DNA of 41,128 bases from Tenebrionibacter intestinalis (GTDB lineage: Bacteria > Pseudomonadota > Gammaproteobacteria > Enterobacterales > Enterobacteriaceae), in assembly GCF_016632365.1 (NCBI RefSeq), contig NZ_JAEPBH010000034.1, positions 10,767-51,894 of the forward strand, written 5' to 3'. The translations under genes and the position numbers were made by a program. Below, piece by piece: positions 1 through 8,380 of this stretch. The notes beneath the pieces were generated by a model, which was given only the letters and a program-made list of their open reading frames with translations, made no database searches and was not told the origin of the DNA. The first letter of the stretch is position 1; every line of letters starts with the position of its first letter.

Positions 1-2
1 CG

Positions 3-251
3 CTCTTTGCGGGAAACCTGCTCAACGTGCACGGCAGCAAACTGTTTGCCGGTAAGGATATGGCGCTTGCCGGCAGCGACGTGAACATCACCGCAGCCGA
101 AAACAGCCACAGCACGCAGATAGTATCTGAGCAGCAACGCTGCGGCCTGACGCTGGCGCTCTCTGGCATGGCGGGCAGCGCGCTGAACGGGGTTGCCCGC
201 GCGAAGGCGGCAGCGGGCGCTGCGCTGAAAACGGCGGGGATGCGCGGCTGA
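3..251 (+). pseudogene. Remnant of a filamentous haemagglutinin / CdiA-type exoprotein
   Basis: The reading frame is open at the window edge and stops at 251. Residues resemble the haemagglutinin-repeat region of two-partner secretion exoproteins: a GSDVNITAAEN stretch (typical of 'G.DV.I.A.N' repeats) followed by SEQQRCGLTLALSG and AGSALNGVARAKAAAG, which matches the conserved 'GLTVALSG..GSALN' segment of CdiA/FhaB-like proteins. These proteins are usually thousands of residues long, and this frame ends just after the segment. Bases 285-345 in another frame (GAELEGNRVT..) still look FHA-like, suggesting a frameshifted, decaying 3' end rather than a true C-terminus. What lies upstream is outside the window. 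Confidence 0.5.
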
Positions 252-439
252 CGGCCGTTTACGGTGCGACACCGCCCTGAAGGGAGCCGAACTGGAAGGC
301 AACCGCGTGACAAGCGCGGCAGCAGAGCCGCCCGGCGAGGCATAATTATAAAAGTACGCCAAACTTGTTTGATATTGTGTTGCGTTTGCGCGCATTGCCT
401 GAGTTGCTGGCGCGCAACGGATATTATGGTGGACTAATC

Positions 440-1264
440 ATGGAATTTAGTCTGAGTGACTATCTGACCCGTATCGGCTGGCCGCATGCTGTACCGCAGC
501 CTGGTGTATCGACGTTGCGTGAACTGCATTTACGCCACGCCTGCGCTATTCCATTTGAAAACCTTGACGTGTTGCTCGGCAGAACGGTGCATATCGATCA
601 AACAGCGCTGTTTGCCAAACTGGTGCATGCCAGGCGCGGCGGCTGGTGCTATGAGCAAAATGGCCTGTTTCAGCAGGCGCTTGAGGCGCTGGGATTTGAG
701 GTGGAAAGCCTGGCGGCACGGGTTGTGATGGCCGGGCCAGCCACAATGCCGCCACGCACGCATCGCATGCTGTGCGTCACGTTTGCCGCAGAACGCTGGC
801 TTGCCGATGTCGGCTTTGGCGGCGCCAGTCTCAGCACCCCAATACGTCTTTGCGCCGGGCAGGAGCAGCGCACGGCGCATGGATTGTACCGGCTGGATAA
901 CACGCCGGAAGGTTGGTTGCTTTTGGCGCACCAACACAACGCCTGGCAGCGCCTCTACCTGTTTGATGAATCACGCGCGTACTTCAGCGACTATTTAATG
1001 GCTAACCATTTTGTTTCAACCTGGCCGGATTCCCACTTTCTCCGCCACCTGATGGTTAGCCGCTGGTTAACGGATGGCGGCCAGTTGCGCCTGTTAAATT
1101 GCCGCCTGACTCGCCGCGCGCCGGACGGTAGTGAAGCCGAACAAACGCTAACGCCAGAGCAGGTCTTTCGGAGTCTGAAGCAGGATTTTGGTCTGTGCCT
1201 TGACCATGCGCAGTACGGCATTCGCCTTCAGGAGCTACAAAGCGTGCTAAAGCGCTGTGGGTAA
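440..1264 (+). CDS. nhoA: Arylamine N-acetyltransferase (NhoA/NAT)
   Basis: Cytosolic enzyme that transfers acetyl from acetyl-CoA to arylamines and N-hydroxyarylamines. At 274 aa it is close to the E. coli enzyme (about 281). The NAT Cys-His-Asp triad is visible: Cys in ARRGGWCYEQNG (about residue 69), His in PPRTHRM (about residue 106) and Asp in LADVGFGG (about residue 121). The N-terminal 'IPFENLDVLLGR' motif is also typical. The open frame extends back to 365, but the ATG at 440 preceded by a GGTGGA-like site gives an N-terminus (MEFSLSDYLTRIGW) that aligns with the family. Single gene; the DoxX gene downstream starts 63 nt later. Confidence 0.93.
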   Translation: MEFSLSDYLTRIGWPHAVPQPGVSTLRELHLRHACAIPFENLDVLLGRTVHIDQTALFAKLVHARRGGWCYEQNGLFQQALEALGFEVESLAARVVMAGPATMPPRTHRMLCVTFAAERWLADVGFGGASLSTPIRLCAGQEQRTAHGLYRLDNTPEGWLLLAHQHNAWQRLYLFDESRAYFSDYLMANHFVSTWPDSHFLRHLMVSRWLTDGGQLRLLNCRLTRRAPDGSEAEQTLTPEQVFRSLKQDFGLCLDHAQYGIRLQELQSVLKRCG

Positions 1265-1327
1265 TCTGACACAATCAACGGGGATGTATTATCTTTAAAA
1301 TTACCCGTTCTGCTTAAGCGGTGAGAC

Positions 1328-1756
1328 ATGCAAATGAACAGATTCAGGTATTTCGATTTTAACGGCGCTACGCCGCTACTGTTACTTATAGCAAGACTGG
1401 CTCTGGTTGCGTTGTACTTTATTTTTGGACTGCCGAAGCTCATTAACTTCAGCGGCACGGTACAATACATGACGATGCTCAGCGCTCCGCTTCCGGTGCT
1501 GGCCGCTGCCATTTCGGTCCTGGCGGAAGTATTAGGCGCAGTGCTCATCGCCATCGGTTTTTTTACCCGTCCGATTGCGTTGATTCTGGCGCTATACACC
1601 ATTGGCACTGCACTGATAGGGCATACGTACTGGCGTATGACCGGTGATATGGTGGAGCCCAACATGATTAATTTCTGGAAAAATATCAGCATTGCCGCTG
1701 CGTTTATTCTACTGATTATAACGGACCCGGGGCGGTATTCTCTCGATCGCCGCTAA
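1328..1756 (+). CDS. DoxX family inner-membrane protein
   Basis: A 142-aa hydrophobic protein with about four membrane segments (roughly residues 16-36, 54-74, 79-99 and 114-134). The family features are the early '[11 protein letters not shown]' segment and the later '[22 protein letters not shown]' segment characteristic of DoxX/DoxD-like proteins. Members are small quinone- or redox-linked membrane proteins of mostly unknown role, and no substrate can be assigned here. An ATG at 1334 (MNRFRYF) is an alternative start. It is followed by a convergent Nudix gene with about 125 nt between them. Confidence 0.85.
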   Translation: MQMNRFRYFDFNGATPLLLLIARLALVALYFIFGLPKLINFSGTVQYMTMLSAPLPVLAAAISVLAEVLGAVLIAIGFFTRPIALILALYTIGTALIGHTYWRMTGDMVEPNMINFWKNISIAAAFILLIITDPGRYSLDRR

Positions 1757-1881
1757 ATGGTTTGCCCTACCCGAGGAGCTGCCGTCAGCGCGCCGCTTTA
1801 ATAGTATGACTGGCAGCATCCGGTTTATTCACTTCGCAACAATCGGGTTGATTCCGGCGCCGGCGCGGCCTGCAGGCATAT

Positions 1882-2511
1882 TCAGTCGCACCAGGGCTCT
1901 CCGTTTTCATTAATGATTCGCATACTGGTGAAAATCTCCTCCGGCACTACGCGCGTAAGCGAAAGCGGGGGAAGGTTGTCAAGCGAGAAATAGGCCATGT
2001 CAGCGGTCTCTTCGCCTGGTTGCAGCGAACCGCCGGTTTCTGTGCAATGGAAAAACAGTTTGTACACATGCCACGGATAGGGCGGGTGACCGTGCTGGTT
2101 GCGATCCCATACGCCAATCAGCCGATTTGTGACGACTTCAAGCCCGGTCTCTTCCCAGACTTCACGACGTATTGCGCCGCAAGGGCTGTCGCCGACGTCA
2201 ACCCAGCCTCCCGGCAGGCTCCAGCCGCCATCATCCGCTTCTTTTACCAGCAGCACCTTATTATCGCAAACGATCACGGCGCGGGCATCGATTTTTGGTG
2301 TGGCGTACCCCTGCTGGGCGCAATAAACGCGGCCAAGCACAACGTGAGGCTCCATCTCCAGCAGTTGCGTCATCAGGTTTGTCGCAATCTCGCGTAGCGA
2401 TTCATAACGTTTAATATCGTGTACATCCCGGGCGTAAGTAAGGCCGGTCTGCGACAGCGCCTGAAGTTGTTGCACCAGTACAATTGGGGATAATGGCAGC
2501 TCCTTTGACAT
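1882..2511 (-). CDS. Nudix hydrolase with N-terminal Nudix-associated domain
   Basis: 209-aa protein. Residues about 8-65 match the helical domain found before Nudix domains in ADP-ribose/nucleotide-sugar type hydrolases; about 70-205 is the Nudix fold. The Nudix box is seen as SLPGGWVDVGDSPCGAIRREVWEETGLEV split over about 28 residues: GG, REVWEETG and the final hydrophobics are kept, while the first Glu of the GX5E pattern is Asp. The longer open frame begins at 2781, but the ATG at 2511 (MSKELPLSP) has a GAGG site and matches the family N-terminus. Substrate cannot be told from sequence. Divergent from the Lrp-family gene. Confidence 0.88.
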   Translation of the reverse strand: MSKELPLSPIVLVQQLQALSQTGLTYARDVHDIKRYESLREIATNLMTQLLEMEPHVVLGRVYCAQQGYATPKIDARAVIVCDNKVLLVKEADDGGWSLPGGWVDVGDSPCGAIRREVWEETGLEVVTNRLIGVWDRNQHGHPPYPWHVYKLFFHCTETGGSLQPGEETADMAYFSLDNLPPLSLTRVVPEEIFTSMRIINENGEPWCD

Positions 2512-2590
2512 AAAAACCTCAATAACAAATGTTGAAGTGCAGACTATCACCGGCCTGGCATTTTTACAGCACTCCGCCGACGTTGAAAAT

Positions 2591-2604
2591 GTGAAATTTT
2601 TCAC
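2591..2604. promoter_or_regulatory. Inverted repeat between divergent nudix and lrp-family genes
   Basis: GTGAAA and TTTCAC arms of 6 bp around a TT centre. It lies in the 161-nt divergent spacer, about 70 nt before the Lrp-family start. Position and symmetry suggest an operator, possibly autoregulatory; this is inference. Confidence 0.3.
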
Positions 2605-2672
2605 CTTCCTGCCAAAGCGCTGGCGTAAACTGTTATCACCTAATGCCGGGAAAGTTAACGGAAAAAAAATCA

Positions 2673-3140
2673 ATGGCCTGGACATTTGATGAAATCGATC
2701 GCCGTATTTTAAAAACATTGCAGCATGAAGGGCGGATTGCCAACAACATTCTGGCTGAAAAAGTGGGGCTTTCACCTTCACCTTGTCTGCGGCGTGTGCG
2801 CCTGCTGGAAGAGGCCGGGATAATCGATCGTTACGTGGCCATTCTCAATCCTGCGGCGATGGGGCTAAAGTTAACGGTATTTTCACGGATGTGGTTGAAG
2901 AGTCAGGATGCCGCAACGGTCAACCATTTTGCACGAGAAGTCGGGCAACTTCCGGAAGTGGTGGAATGCCATTTAATGGCGGGCGACTGCGATTTTTTGC
3001 TGCGCATTATCATCGCCGATCTGGATGCTTATCGTCGCTTTCAGATTGACCACCTGACGCGTATTGACGGCGTGCAAAGTATCAAAACCGATATTCCGAT
3101 GCAAAAAATCAAGCAGACGACCGAAATCCCGCTGCCCTGA
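2673..3140 (+). CDS. Lrp/AsnC family transcriptional regulator
   Basis: 155 aa, the family's usual size. An N-terminal winged helix-turn-helix occupies about residues 6-60 (DRRILKTLQHEGR..., then LSPSPCLRRVRLLEEAGII, the recognition-helix signature). A C-terminal RAM/AsnC ligand-binding domain follows at about 65-150, with the GDCDFLLRI strand typical of effector sites. The start at 2673 gives the family N-terminus; the frame is open to an ATG at 2643 that would add ten unlikely residues. It ends one base before the convergent azlD stop. Because Lrp-like AzlB controls azlCD in Bacillus, this gene is a good candidate regulator of the adjacent exporter; that link is inference from context. Confidence 0.9.
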   Translation: MAWTFDEIDRRILKTLQHEGRIANNILAEKVGLSPSPCLRRVRLLEEAGIIDRYVAILNPAAMGLKLTVFSRMWLKSQDAATVNHFAREVGQLPEVVECHLMAGDCDFLLRIIIADLDAYRRFQIDHLTRIDGVQSIKTDIPMQKIKQTTEIPLP

Positions 3141-3141
3141 G

Positions 3142-3426
3142 TCAAAGTAGCGCGCGTAACACGGCGGTAGCGATAACGCTAATAAGGACCGTCGGCAGAA
3201 GCGAAAAACGCATGGCTGCCAGCAGCGCAATGGCCAGCCCAAGAATATCCGCCGGGTTGGTCGTCACAAAATGCGGTGCAATCACGGTAATCAGCACACA
3301 ACCCGGCGCAGTTTCCATTACCGCCCGCACCCGCGGGCCGAGCGTGCGTTCACGCAACAGCATAAAGCCTGCCACACGGGTAAACCAGGTGGTCATTGCC
3401 ATCAACACAATGGTCAGTATCGTCAC
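3142..3426 (-). CDS. azlD: AzlD-family branched-chain amino acid exporter subunit
   Basis: 94-aa protein with about four membrane segments and the AzlD/YgaH pattern: TRVAGFMLLRE near the N-terminus and a polar stretch before the central hydrophobic VLITVIAPHFV. It is the small partner of AzlC in efflux of valine/leucine-type amino acids or analogues. The start is GTG at 3426, preceded by GAGGAG eight bases away; it overlaps the azlC stop (GTGA), a standard translational-coupling arrangement. A longer upstream frame exists but lies inside azlC. The stop is one base from the end of the convergent lrp-family gene. Confidence 0.88.
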   Translation of the reverse strand: MTILTIVLMAMTTWFTRVAGFMLLRERTLGPRVRAVMETAPGCVLITVIAPHFVTTNPADILGLAIALLAAMRFSLLPTVLISVIATAVLRALL

Positions 3427-4169
3427 GACGGGCTCCTCGCGCTCATAATCAGAATAGTCAGAATGCCCGCGCCGGCGCCCACTGGAACATAGTACGCCGA
3501 GCCGGGAAAATAGTGCCAGGTCGTAGCGGCGGCAATAAGGCTCACAAGCCATGCAAACGCTGTGCGCGCGCCTTTCCACATGCCACGCAGCAAGACAAGA
3601 AAGACTGCCGGAAACGCCATATCAAACCCCCAACGCGTAATATCGCCGAGCACCGGTCCTGTCAGTACGCCAAGGCCGGTAAACACAACCCACATGACCC
3701 AAAGAGAACCCGCCACGCCAGCGTAATAGGCCATGCTGAAACCCGGCGAAAGTCCGGCCTGGCGTCGTCGCGCGGCGTCAGCCATGCCCAGCGCCCAGCT
3801 TTCATCACACATAACCAACAGCGCCGGTATCGCTTTACGCAGCGGCAAATGCGAAAGGGCCGGCGCCATCGCAGCCCCCATAAGCAGGTGACGGCTGTTG
3901 ACCAGCAACGTCACCATCATGATGGCGAAAATATGCGGCGGCGATGTCCACAGCGCGATAGCGGCAAACTCGGAGCCGCCCGCAAAATTAAGGCCGGTCA
4001 ACAGGGGCAGCTCTACTGCCGACATCCCTTTTGCCGCCGCCTGCGCGCCAAGTAGTAGAGCGAAAGGGATAATGCCGATAAGCATTGGCAGCACGGCTAC
4101 ACAGCCGCGGGTAAATTCAGCGCCGGCGGCGCGGGTAGGGGAAGCGGACAACAGCAGAGTACGACGCAT
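3423..4169 (-). CDS. azlC: AzlC-family branched-chain amino acid exporter subunit
   Basis: 248-aa inner-membrane protein with about seven hydrophobic segments and the family motifs: FTRGCVAVLPMLIGIIPFALLLG near the N-terminus, the NFAGGSEFAAI loop, NSRHLLMGA and the CDESWAL region. It forms the AzlCD (YgaZH-type) efflux pair with the gene that overlaps its 3' end. A clear AAGGAG ribosome site lies just before the ATG. Export of branched-chain amino acids is known for the family; the exact substrate here is unproven. The upstream 369 nt carry no gene and probably hold its promoter. Confidence 0.9.
   Translation of the reverse strand: MRRTLLLSASPTRAAGAEFTRGCVAVLPMLIGIIPFALLLGAQAAAKGMSAVELPLLTGLNFAGGSEFAAIALWTSPPHIFAIMMVTLLVNSRHLLMGAAMAPALSHLPLRKAIPALLVMCDESWALGMADAARRRQAGLSPGFSMAYYAGVAGSLWVMWVVFTGLGVLTGPVLGDITRWGFDMAFPAVFLVLLRGMWKGARTAFAWLVSLIAAATTWHYFPGSAYYVPVGAGAGILTILIMSARSPS
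4133..4140 (+). other. KOPS-type octamer GGGTAGGG
   Basis: Matches the FtsK-orienting consensus GGGNAGGG and reads rightward, toward dif at 18.6 kb. An 8-mer can occur by chance, so it carries weight only with the others. Confidence 0.4.
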
Positions 4170-4538
4170 ATCTTCTCCTTGTTAAATGGTCCGGTATTAT
4201 ACGAAGTTATGCCTGGCATTTGGCTGCAACTGAAGGCCGTTATTGCCTCCGTTATGGTATCCTGTGCCAAAAAAGCGCTGTATATTGATATCGTATATAA
4301 CCTACGCGGCGGCGGCGGCGTACTTACTGGCGTCGTTTGCAGACGATCGCGATATTCCGACAGGGCCAGGCGGTAAATGAAAGCAGAGCGGAGCCGGCGA
4401 ACGAGCCGCCTGTATCTGGCATACTGGCGCCACGCCAGCCTGTTACCCCGAAAAAGCGTCGAGCCGGCTAAAGGGCAGAGGGCGAAGATTTTCGCCCCCG
4501 GTCTTACTTCCCGGGTATCCGCCAGCGCCTGAGGGCGT
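4170..4538. other. Intergenic stretch between azlC and the DUF2164 gene
   Basis: No convincing gene. It holds a near-perfect palindrome at 4281-4299 (TATAT.GATATC.ATATA, centred on GATATC) about 115 nt upstream of azlC, a plausible operator, then a run of GGC triplets at about 4308-4319. The 3' side carries a hairpin at 4480-4497. Confidence 0.4.
4480..4497 (-). terminator. Possible terminator of the yddW-DUF2164 unit
   Basis: GGGCGAA/TTCGCCC 7-bp stem with a 4-nt loop, 41 nt past the DUF2164 stop on the minus strand. It is followed by a pyrimidine-rich tail (CTCTGCCCTTT) rather than a clean T run, so confidence is moderate. Confidence 0.4.
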
Positions 4539-4778
4539 TCAGTAAATTTTTTTCAGATCCATCTCTTCCTGAATGCGCTCGCTCCATGCCGCCTGTGTGC
4601 GGATAGCTTCTTCGACGCCGGCGTTGTAAAACACCGGGCCAAGCGATTTCACTACAAAATCGCACAAAAATTCGGCATCAAACTGCTCCAGCTCCAGGCT
4701 CAGGTTTTCACGGCAGTACGCCGTGAGTTTGTCACGAATAAGGTTTTTTTCACTTTCGCTAATGGATACTTCAGCCAT
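4539..4778 (-). CDS. DUF2164 family protein
   Basis: 79-aa acidic soluble protein matching the DUF2164 family pattern: ISESEKNLIRDKLTAYCRENL at the N-terminus and FDAEFLCDFVVKSLGPVFYNAG in the middle. No function is established for the family. The start follows an AAGGAAAAAACAGG stretch. It lies 32 nt downstream of the lipoprotein gene on the same strand and is probably co-transcribed with it, which gives no clear functional hint. Full length, no oddities seen. Confidence 0.82.
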   Translation of the reverse strand: MAEVSISESEKNLIRDKLTAYCRENLSLELEQFDAEFLCDFVVKSLGPVFYNAGVEEAIRTQAAWSERIQEEMDLKKIY

Positions 4779-4810
4779 CCTGTTTTTTCCTTTTGATTAA
4801 CTTCCCGATC

Positions 4811-6103
4811 TCATTTATCCGGCGCCCAGCGCTGACGTAAATACTCCACAGCATGCCGCGTTCGCGGCTGATGTAAGAAATCTTCACGAAACAAAATAGT
4901 GCCGCTCACGTCCGGAAGATTGTCGTTAAGATCAAGCTGACGTTTAAGCTCGGATATGCCGCCATCAATTGCCCAGTCGGGTTCGTTGGCCACGGACTGG
5001 TTAACCTTATATAACGCTATGCCGATATACAGACGGGTGCGCGTACCGGCCACCGCGTTTGCCCACCACCGGACCAGCGTATCGTAACGCGCCGCGTTAC
5101 GGTTAAACGGCCAGTAAAGCTGTGGAGCAATATAGTCCAGCATGCCCTGTCGCACCCATTGAAGCGTATCGGCAAAAGCCGCGTCATAGGCGGTATTGCC
5201 GCCGCAGGTGGCAGAGCCGCGAACATCGCTCGCCGCGTTGCGCCAGATACCTGAAGGGCTGACGCCAAACGCGATGCCAGGTTTACTGGTATGAATTGCG
5301 TTAGAAACCTGACGTATCAACTGCAGAGTATTGTCGCGCCGCCAGTCGTCACGGCTGGCGAAACCGCCGCCGTATTGTCGCCAGCTTGCGCTGTCATCAA
5401 GCCGGGAATCTGGTGTTTCATAATAGAAGTAATCGTCAAACTGTATACCGTCCAGCGCATAGCGGCTGAGCAGTTCGCTTACTATCTGCGTTATCCAGTC
5501 GCGCACCTCTGGCAGTCCAGGATCGAGCACAAAGCGGTGGCTGGCGGTACGAATCCACCGGGGATGCTGTATATAAACGCTGGCGGGGCTGGCGTGTCGG
5601 GTGGCGTTTAGCGCCGCTACGGTTTGGGGCGAGGTATCCATCGTTACGCGATAGGGGTTCAGCCAGGCATGCACCTTTATACCGCGCATATGCGCCTGTT
5701 CAATGATAAACGCCAGCGGATCGTAGCCAGGATCTTTGCCCATCGTGCCGGTGAGCACTGCCGACCAGGGCAGCAGTGCGGAACGATACAACGCGGCGCC
5801 ATCCGGTTTCACCTGAAAAAAGACAGTGTTAATGCCGGTGCGAACCATATTATCGAGCTTATCAAGTAGCGCCTGCTGTTGCTGGCGAATGCGCTCGGCG
5901 TCAGAAACGGCGCCGACTGACGCGCGTGGCGGCCAGTCCAGCCCGTACACGGTGGTGAGCCAAACGCCCCGCACCGGCGGCTCTTTTTGCGTAAGCGGCG
6001 TTTGCGGCAAATCTCTCTTATTTTCAGGGTCTGAGCAACCTGCCAGCACGCAGGCCAGTATCAACAGTGCCAGAGCCTGGCGCCATCCTCTGGATTGCAG
6101 CAT
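4811..6103 (-). CDS. yddW: YddW-like lipoprotein, glycosyl-hydrolase-like 10 (GHL10) domain
   Basis: 430-aa protein with a lipoprotein signal peptide: a basic start ([10 protein letters not shown]), a hydrophobic core and the lipobox LAGC, with acylated Cys about 22; the next residues SD suggest an inner-membrane-retention-like or ambiguous sorting signal. From about residue 42 the GHL10 (DUF187) barrel follows: [51 protein letters not shown] and the final SGTILFRE. The family is a TIM barrel related to glycoside hydrolases, suspected to act on peptidoglycan or polysaccharide. The open frame begins at 6274, but the ATG at 6103 with an AGGA site gives the signal peptide. Divergent from maeA across 185 nt. 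Confidence 0.88.
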   Translation of the reverse strand: MLQSRGWRQALALLILACVLAGCSDPENKRDLPQTPLTQKEPPVRGVWLTTVYGLDWPPRASVGAVSDAERIRQQQQALLDKLDNMVRTGINTVFFQVKPDGAALYRSALLPWSAVLTGTMGKDPGYDPLAFIIEQAHMRGIKVHAWLNPYRVTMDTSPQTVAALNATRHASPASVYIQHPRWIRTASHRFVLDPGLPEVRDWITQIVSELLSRYALDGIQFDDYFYYETPDSRLDDSASWRQYGGGFASRDDWRRDNTLQLIRQVSNAIHTSKPGIAFGVSPSGIWRNAASDVRGSATCGGNTAYDAAFADTLQWVRQGMLDYIAPQLYWPFNRNAARYDTLVRWWANAVAGTRTRLYIGIALYKVNQSVANEPDWAIDGGISELKRQLDLNDNLPDVSGTILFREDFLHQPRTRHAVEYLRQRWAPDK

Positions 6104-6288
6104 TCCTGTATCCTTATGGCATTCATACCGTGGGCAATCATCGCATGCCAGGCGGGGAAAGCCAACTTGTTGCTTTCTGGTCGCAATTAAGCGCAGAAGA
6201 AGCGTTATTTCCGCTTTTCTTATATGATGTTTGCGCCTTAGTCCGAACCCGCACGGCACGTCCACGGACGTCAATAAGAGTGAGTAAT

Positions 6289-7983
6289 ATGGATAATCAA
6301 AAAAAACATCGTTCTCTTTATATTCCTTACGCCGGCCCGGTATTGCTGGAATTTCCGCTGCTTAACAAAGGTAGCGCATTCAGTCTGCAAGAGCGCAGCA
6401 ATTTTAACCTGACCGGCCTGCTGCCGGAAGTGGTGGAAACCATTGAGGAGCAGGCGGCGCGCGGCTGGCGCCAGTATCAGGATTTTAAAAACGATATTGA
6501 TAAGCACATCTATCTGCGCAACATTCAGGACACCAATGAGACGTTATTTTACCGCCTGCTGGAAAATCATCTTGATGAGATGATGCCGATAATCTATACC
6601 CCGACCGTCGGTTCAGCCTGCGAACGCTTTTCTGAGATTTATCGTCGGGCGCGGGGGGTTTTTATCTCTTACCCTAATCGCCACAATATGGATGACATTC
6701 TACAAAATGTCTCCACCCATAATATTAAAGTGATTGTGGTGACCGACGGCGAACGTATTCTTGGTCTGGGCGACCAGGGGATTGGCGGGATGGGCATTCC
6801 CATTGGCAAGCTATCGCTGTACACCGCCTGCGGCGGCATTAGCCCGGCCTACACGCTGCCCATCGTGCTGGACGTTGGCACCAACAATCAACAGTTGCTT
6901 AACGATCCGCTGTATATGGGCTGGCGTCACCCGCGCATCACCGATGATGAGTATTACGCCTTTGTTGATGAATTTATTCAGGCGGTAAAACACCGCTGGC
7001 CGAACGTGCTGTTGCAGTTTGAGGATTTTGCGCAAAAAAATGCCATGCCGCTGCTGGAACGCTACCGCGACCAGATTTGCAGCTTCAACGACGACATTCA
7101 GGGAACGGCGGCCGTTACGCTCGGCACGCTGATTGCCGCCAGCCGCGCCGCGGGCAGCAAGCTTTGCGAGCAAAAAGTTGTGTTTCTTGGGGCGGGATCG
7201 GCCGGATGCGGCATTGCCGAGCAGATCGTTGCCTGGATGCGTACCGAAGGGCTGAGCGATGCCGCGGCGCGGGCGCGCGTTTTTATGGTCGACCGCTTCG
7301 GTTTGCTGATGGATAACATGCCAAATTTGCTGCCATTTCAGGCAAAGCTGGTGCAAAAGCGCGAAGAGGTGAACAACTGGAAGATCACATCCGACACCGT
7401 GTCGTTGCTTGATGTGGTGCGTAACGTTAAGCCGGATATCCTGATTGGCGTTTCAGGCCAGACGGGGCTGTTCACCGAGGAGATTGTGCGCGAAATGCAT
7501 AAGCACTGCCCGCATCCTGTTATCATGCCGCTGTCTAACCCCACTTCACGCGTGGAGGCCACGCCGCACGATATCCTTAACTGGACAGACGGCGCGGCGC
7601 TGGTTGCCACCGGCAGCCCGTTCCAGCCGGTCACAATCAGGGGTGAGTCGTATGCCATTGCCCAGTGCAATAATGCCTATATTTTTCCCGGTGTCGGCCT
7701 TGGCGTGGTGGCTTCGGGCGCGTCGCGCGTGACGGATGAAATGATGATGGCCGCCAGCCAGGCGCTGGCGCAGCACTCTCCGCTGGTGAACGGGGAAAGC
7801 CGGCTTGTACTGCCGGCGCTGACGAAAATTAAGCAGGTGTCGAAAGATATCGCATTTGCTGTAGGAAGCATGGCCCAGCAGCAGGGCGTGGCGGTAAAAA
7901 CCTCATCCGAAGCGCTCCAGCAGGCCATTGAAGATAACTTCTGGCTACCGCAGTATCGCAGCTATCGCCGCACATCTATCTGA
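6289..7983 (+). CDS. maeA: NAD-dependent malic enzyme
   Basis: 564 aa, essentially the length of E. coli MaeA. It decarboxylates malate oxidatively to pyruvate with NAD in the cytosol, linking the TCA cycle to pyruvate during gluconeogenic growth. Visible features: the N-terminal domain with [20 protein letters not shown], the [16 protein letters not shown] segment that contributes catalytic residues, FEDFAQKNA and [11 protein letters not shown] metal/substrate motifs, and the Rossmann [12 protein letters not shown] at about residues 300-311. The long frame starts at 6067 inside the yddW side, but the ATG at 6289 matches the family and follows AAGAGTGAG. Single gene with its own terminator. 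Confidence 0.96.
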   Translation: MDNQKKHRSLYIPYAGPVLLEFPLLNKGSAFSLQERSNFNLTGLLPEVVETIEEQAARGWRQYQDFKNDIDKHIYLRNIQDTNETLFYRLLENHLDEMMPIIYTPTVGSACERFSEIYRRARGVFISYPNRHNMDDILQNVSTHNIKVIVVTDGERILGLGDQGIGGMGIPIGKLSLYTACGGISPAYTLPIVLDVGTNNQQLLNDPLYMGWRHPRITDDEYYAFVDEFIQAVKHRWPNVLLQFEDFAQKNAMPLLERYRDQICSFNDDIQGTAAVTLGTLIAASRAAGSKLCEQKVVFLGAGSAGCGIAEQIVAWMRTEGLSDAAARARVFMVDRFGLLMDNMPNLLPFQAKLVQKREEVNNWKITSDTVSLLDVVRNVKPDILIGVSGQTGLFTEEIVREMHKHCPHPVIMPLSNPTSRVEATPHDILNWTDGAALVATGSPFQPVTIRGESYAIAQCNNAYIFPGVGLGVVASGASRVTDEMMMAASQALAQHSPLVNGESRLVLPALTKIKQVSKDIAFAVGSMAQQQGVAVKTSSEALQQAIEDNFWLPQYRSYRRTSI

Positions 7984-7991
7984 CCGGCTGC

Positions 7992-8030
7992 AAACAGACG
8001 CCGGGCCGATTGCGGCCTGGCGTCTGTTTT
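7992..8030 (+). terminator. maeA rho-independent terminator
   Basis: AAACAGACGCCGGGCC pairs with GGCCTGGCGTCTGTTT (one G-T pair) over a short loop, 8 nt after the stop, and ends in TTTT. Confidence 0.85.
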
Positions 8031-8380
8031 CAGAGAAGCCTGCGTTGAACAACATGACGCTATTCTTGCAGATTTTTCCGGCAAACAGAGGCAGTGTACT
8101 AATAATATTTATCCGACAAACTGTGATACTTCCGAATAAATGGTCCATCTATTTATCAGATTAATTGCGTTTGGTTTTAACTTTTACTTTATTTTCTGAA
8201 CCCATAAAAATTAGATAATATCTCATCGCTTAATAATCAGTTAAGGAACATGTGATACAGAAATAAAAAAGAAGAAAAATATTATAAATTTTCCCATTTC
8301 GCCTGGTGTGATTTATTTTTTTATATGTTACATAGTGTGCTCAGACGTTATTTTCCAGTCCACGGATGGAGGTTATTAAT
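8031..8380. promoter_or_regulatory. AT-rich leader of the glycan-export operon
   Basis: 350 nt without a gene between the maeA terminator and the first glycosyltransferase. From about 8090 it is strikingly AT-rich compared with the coding sequence on either side, a composition often seen for H-NS-silenced or multi-regulated promoters of surface-polymer genes. I see no JUMPStart element and no clear RcsB box. The promoter must be here because all six downstream genes are tightly packed, but I cannot place -35/-10 elements with confidence. Confidence 0.45.

Noticed and set aside
8031-8380. JUMPStart/ops element or RcsB box before the glycan operon
   Set aside because: I looked for the GGCGGTAGC-type ops core and for an RcsB-like box and found neither.
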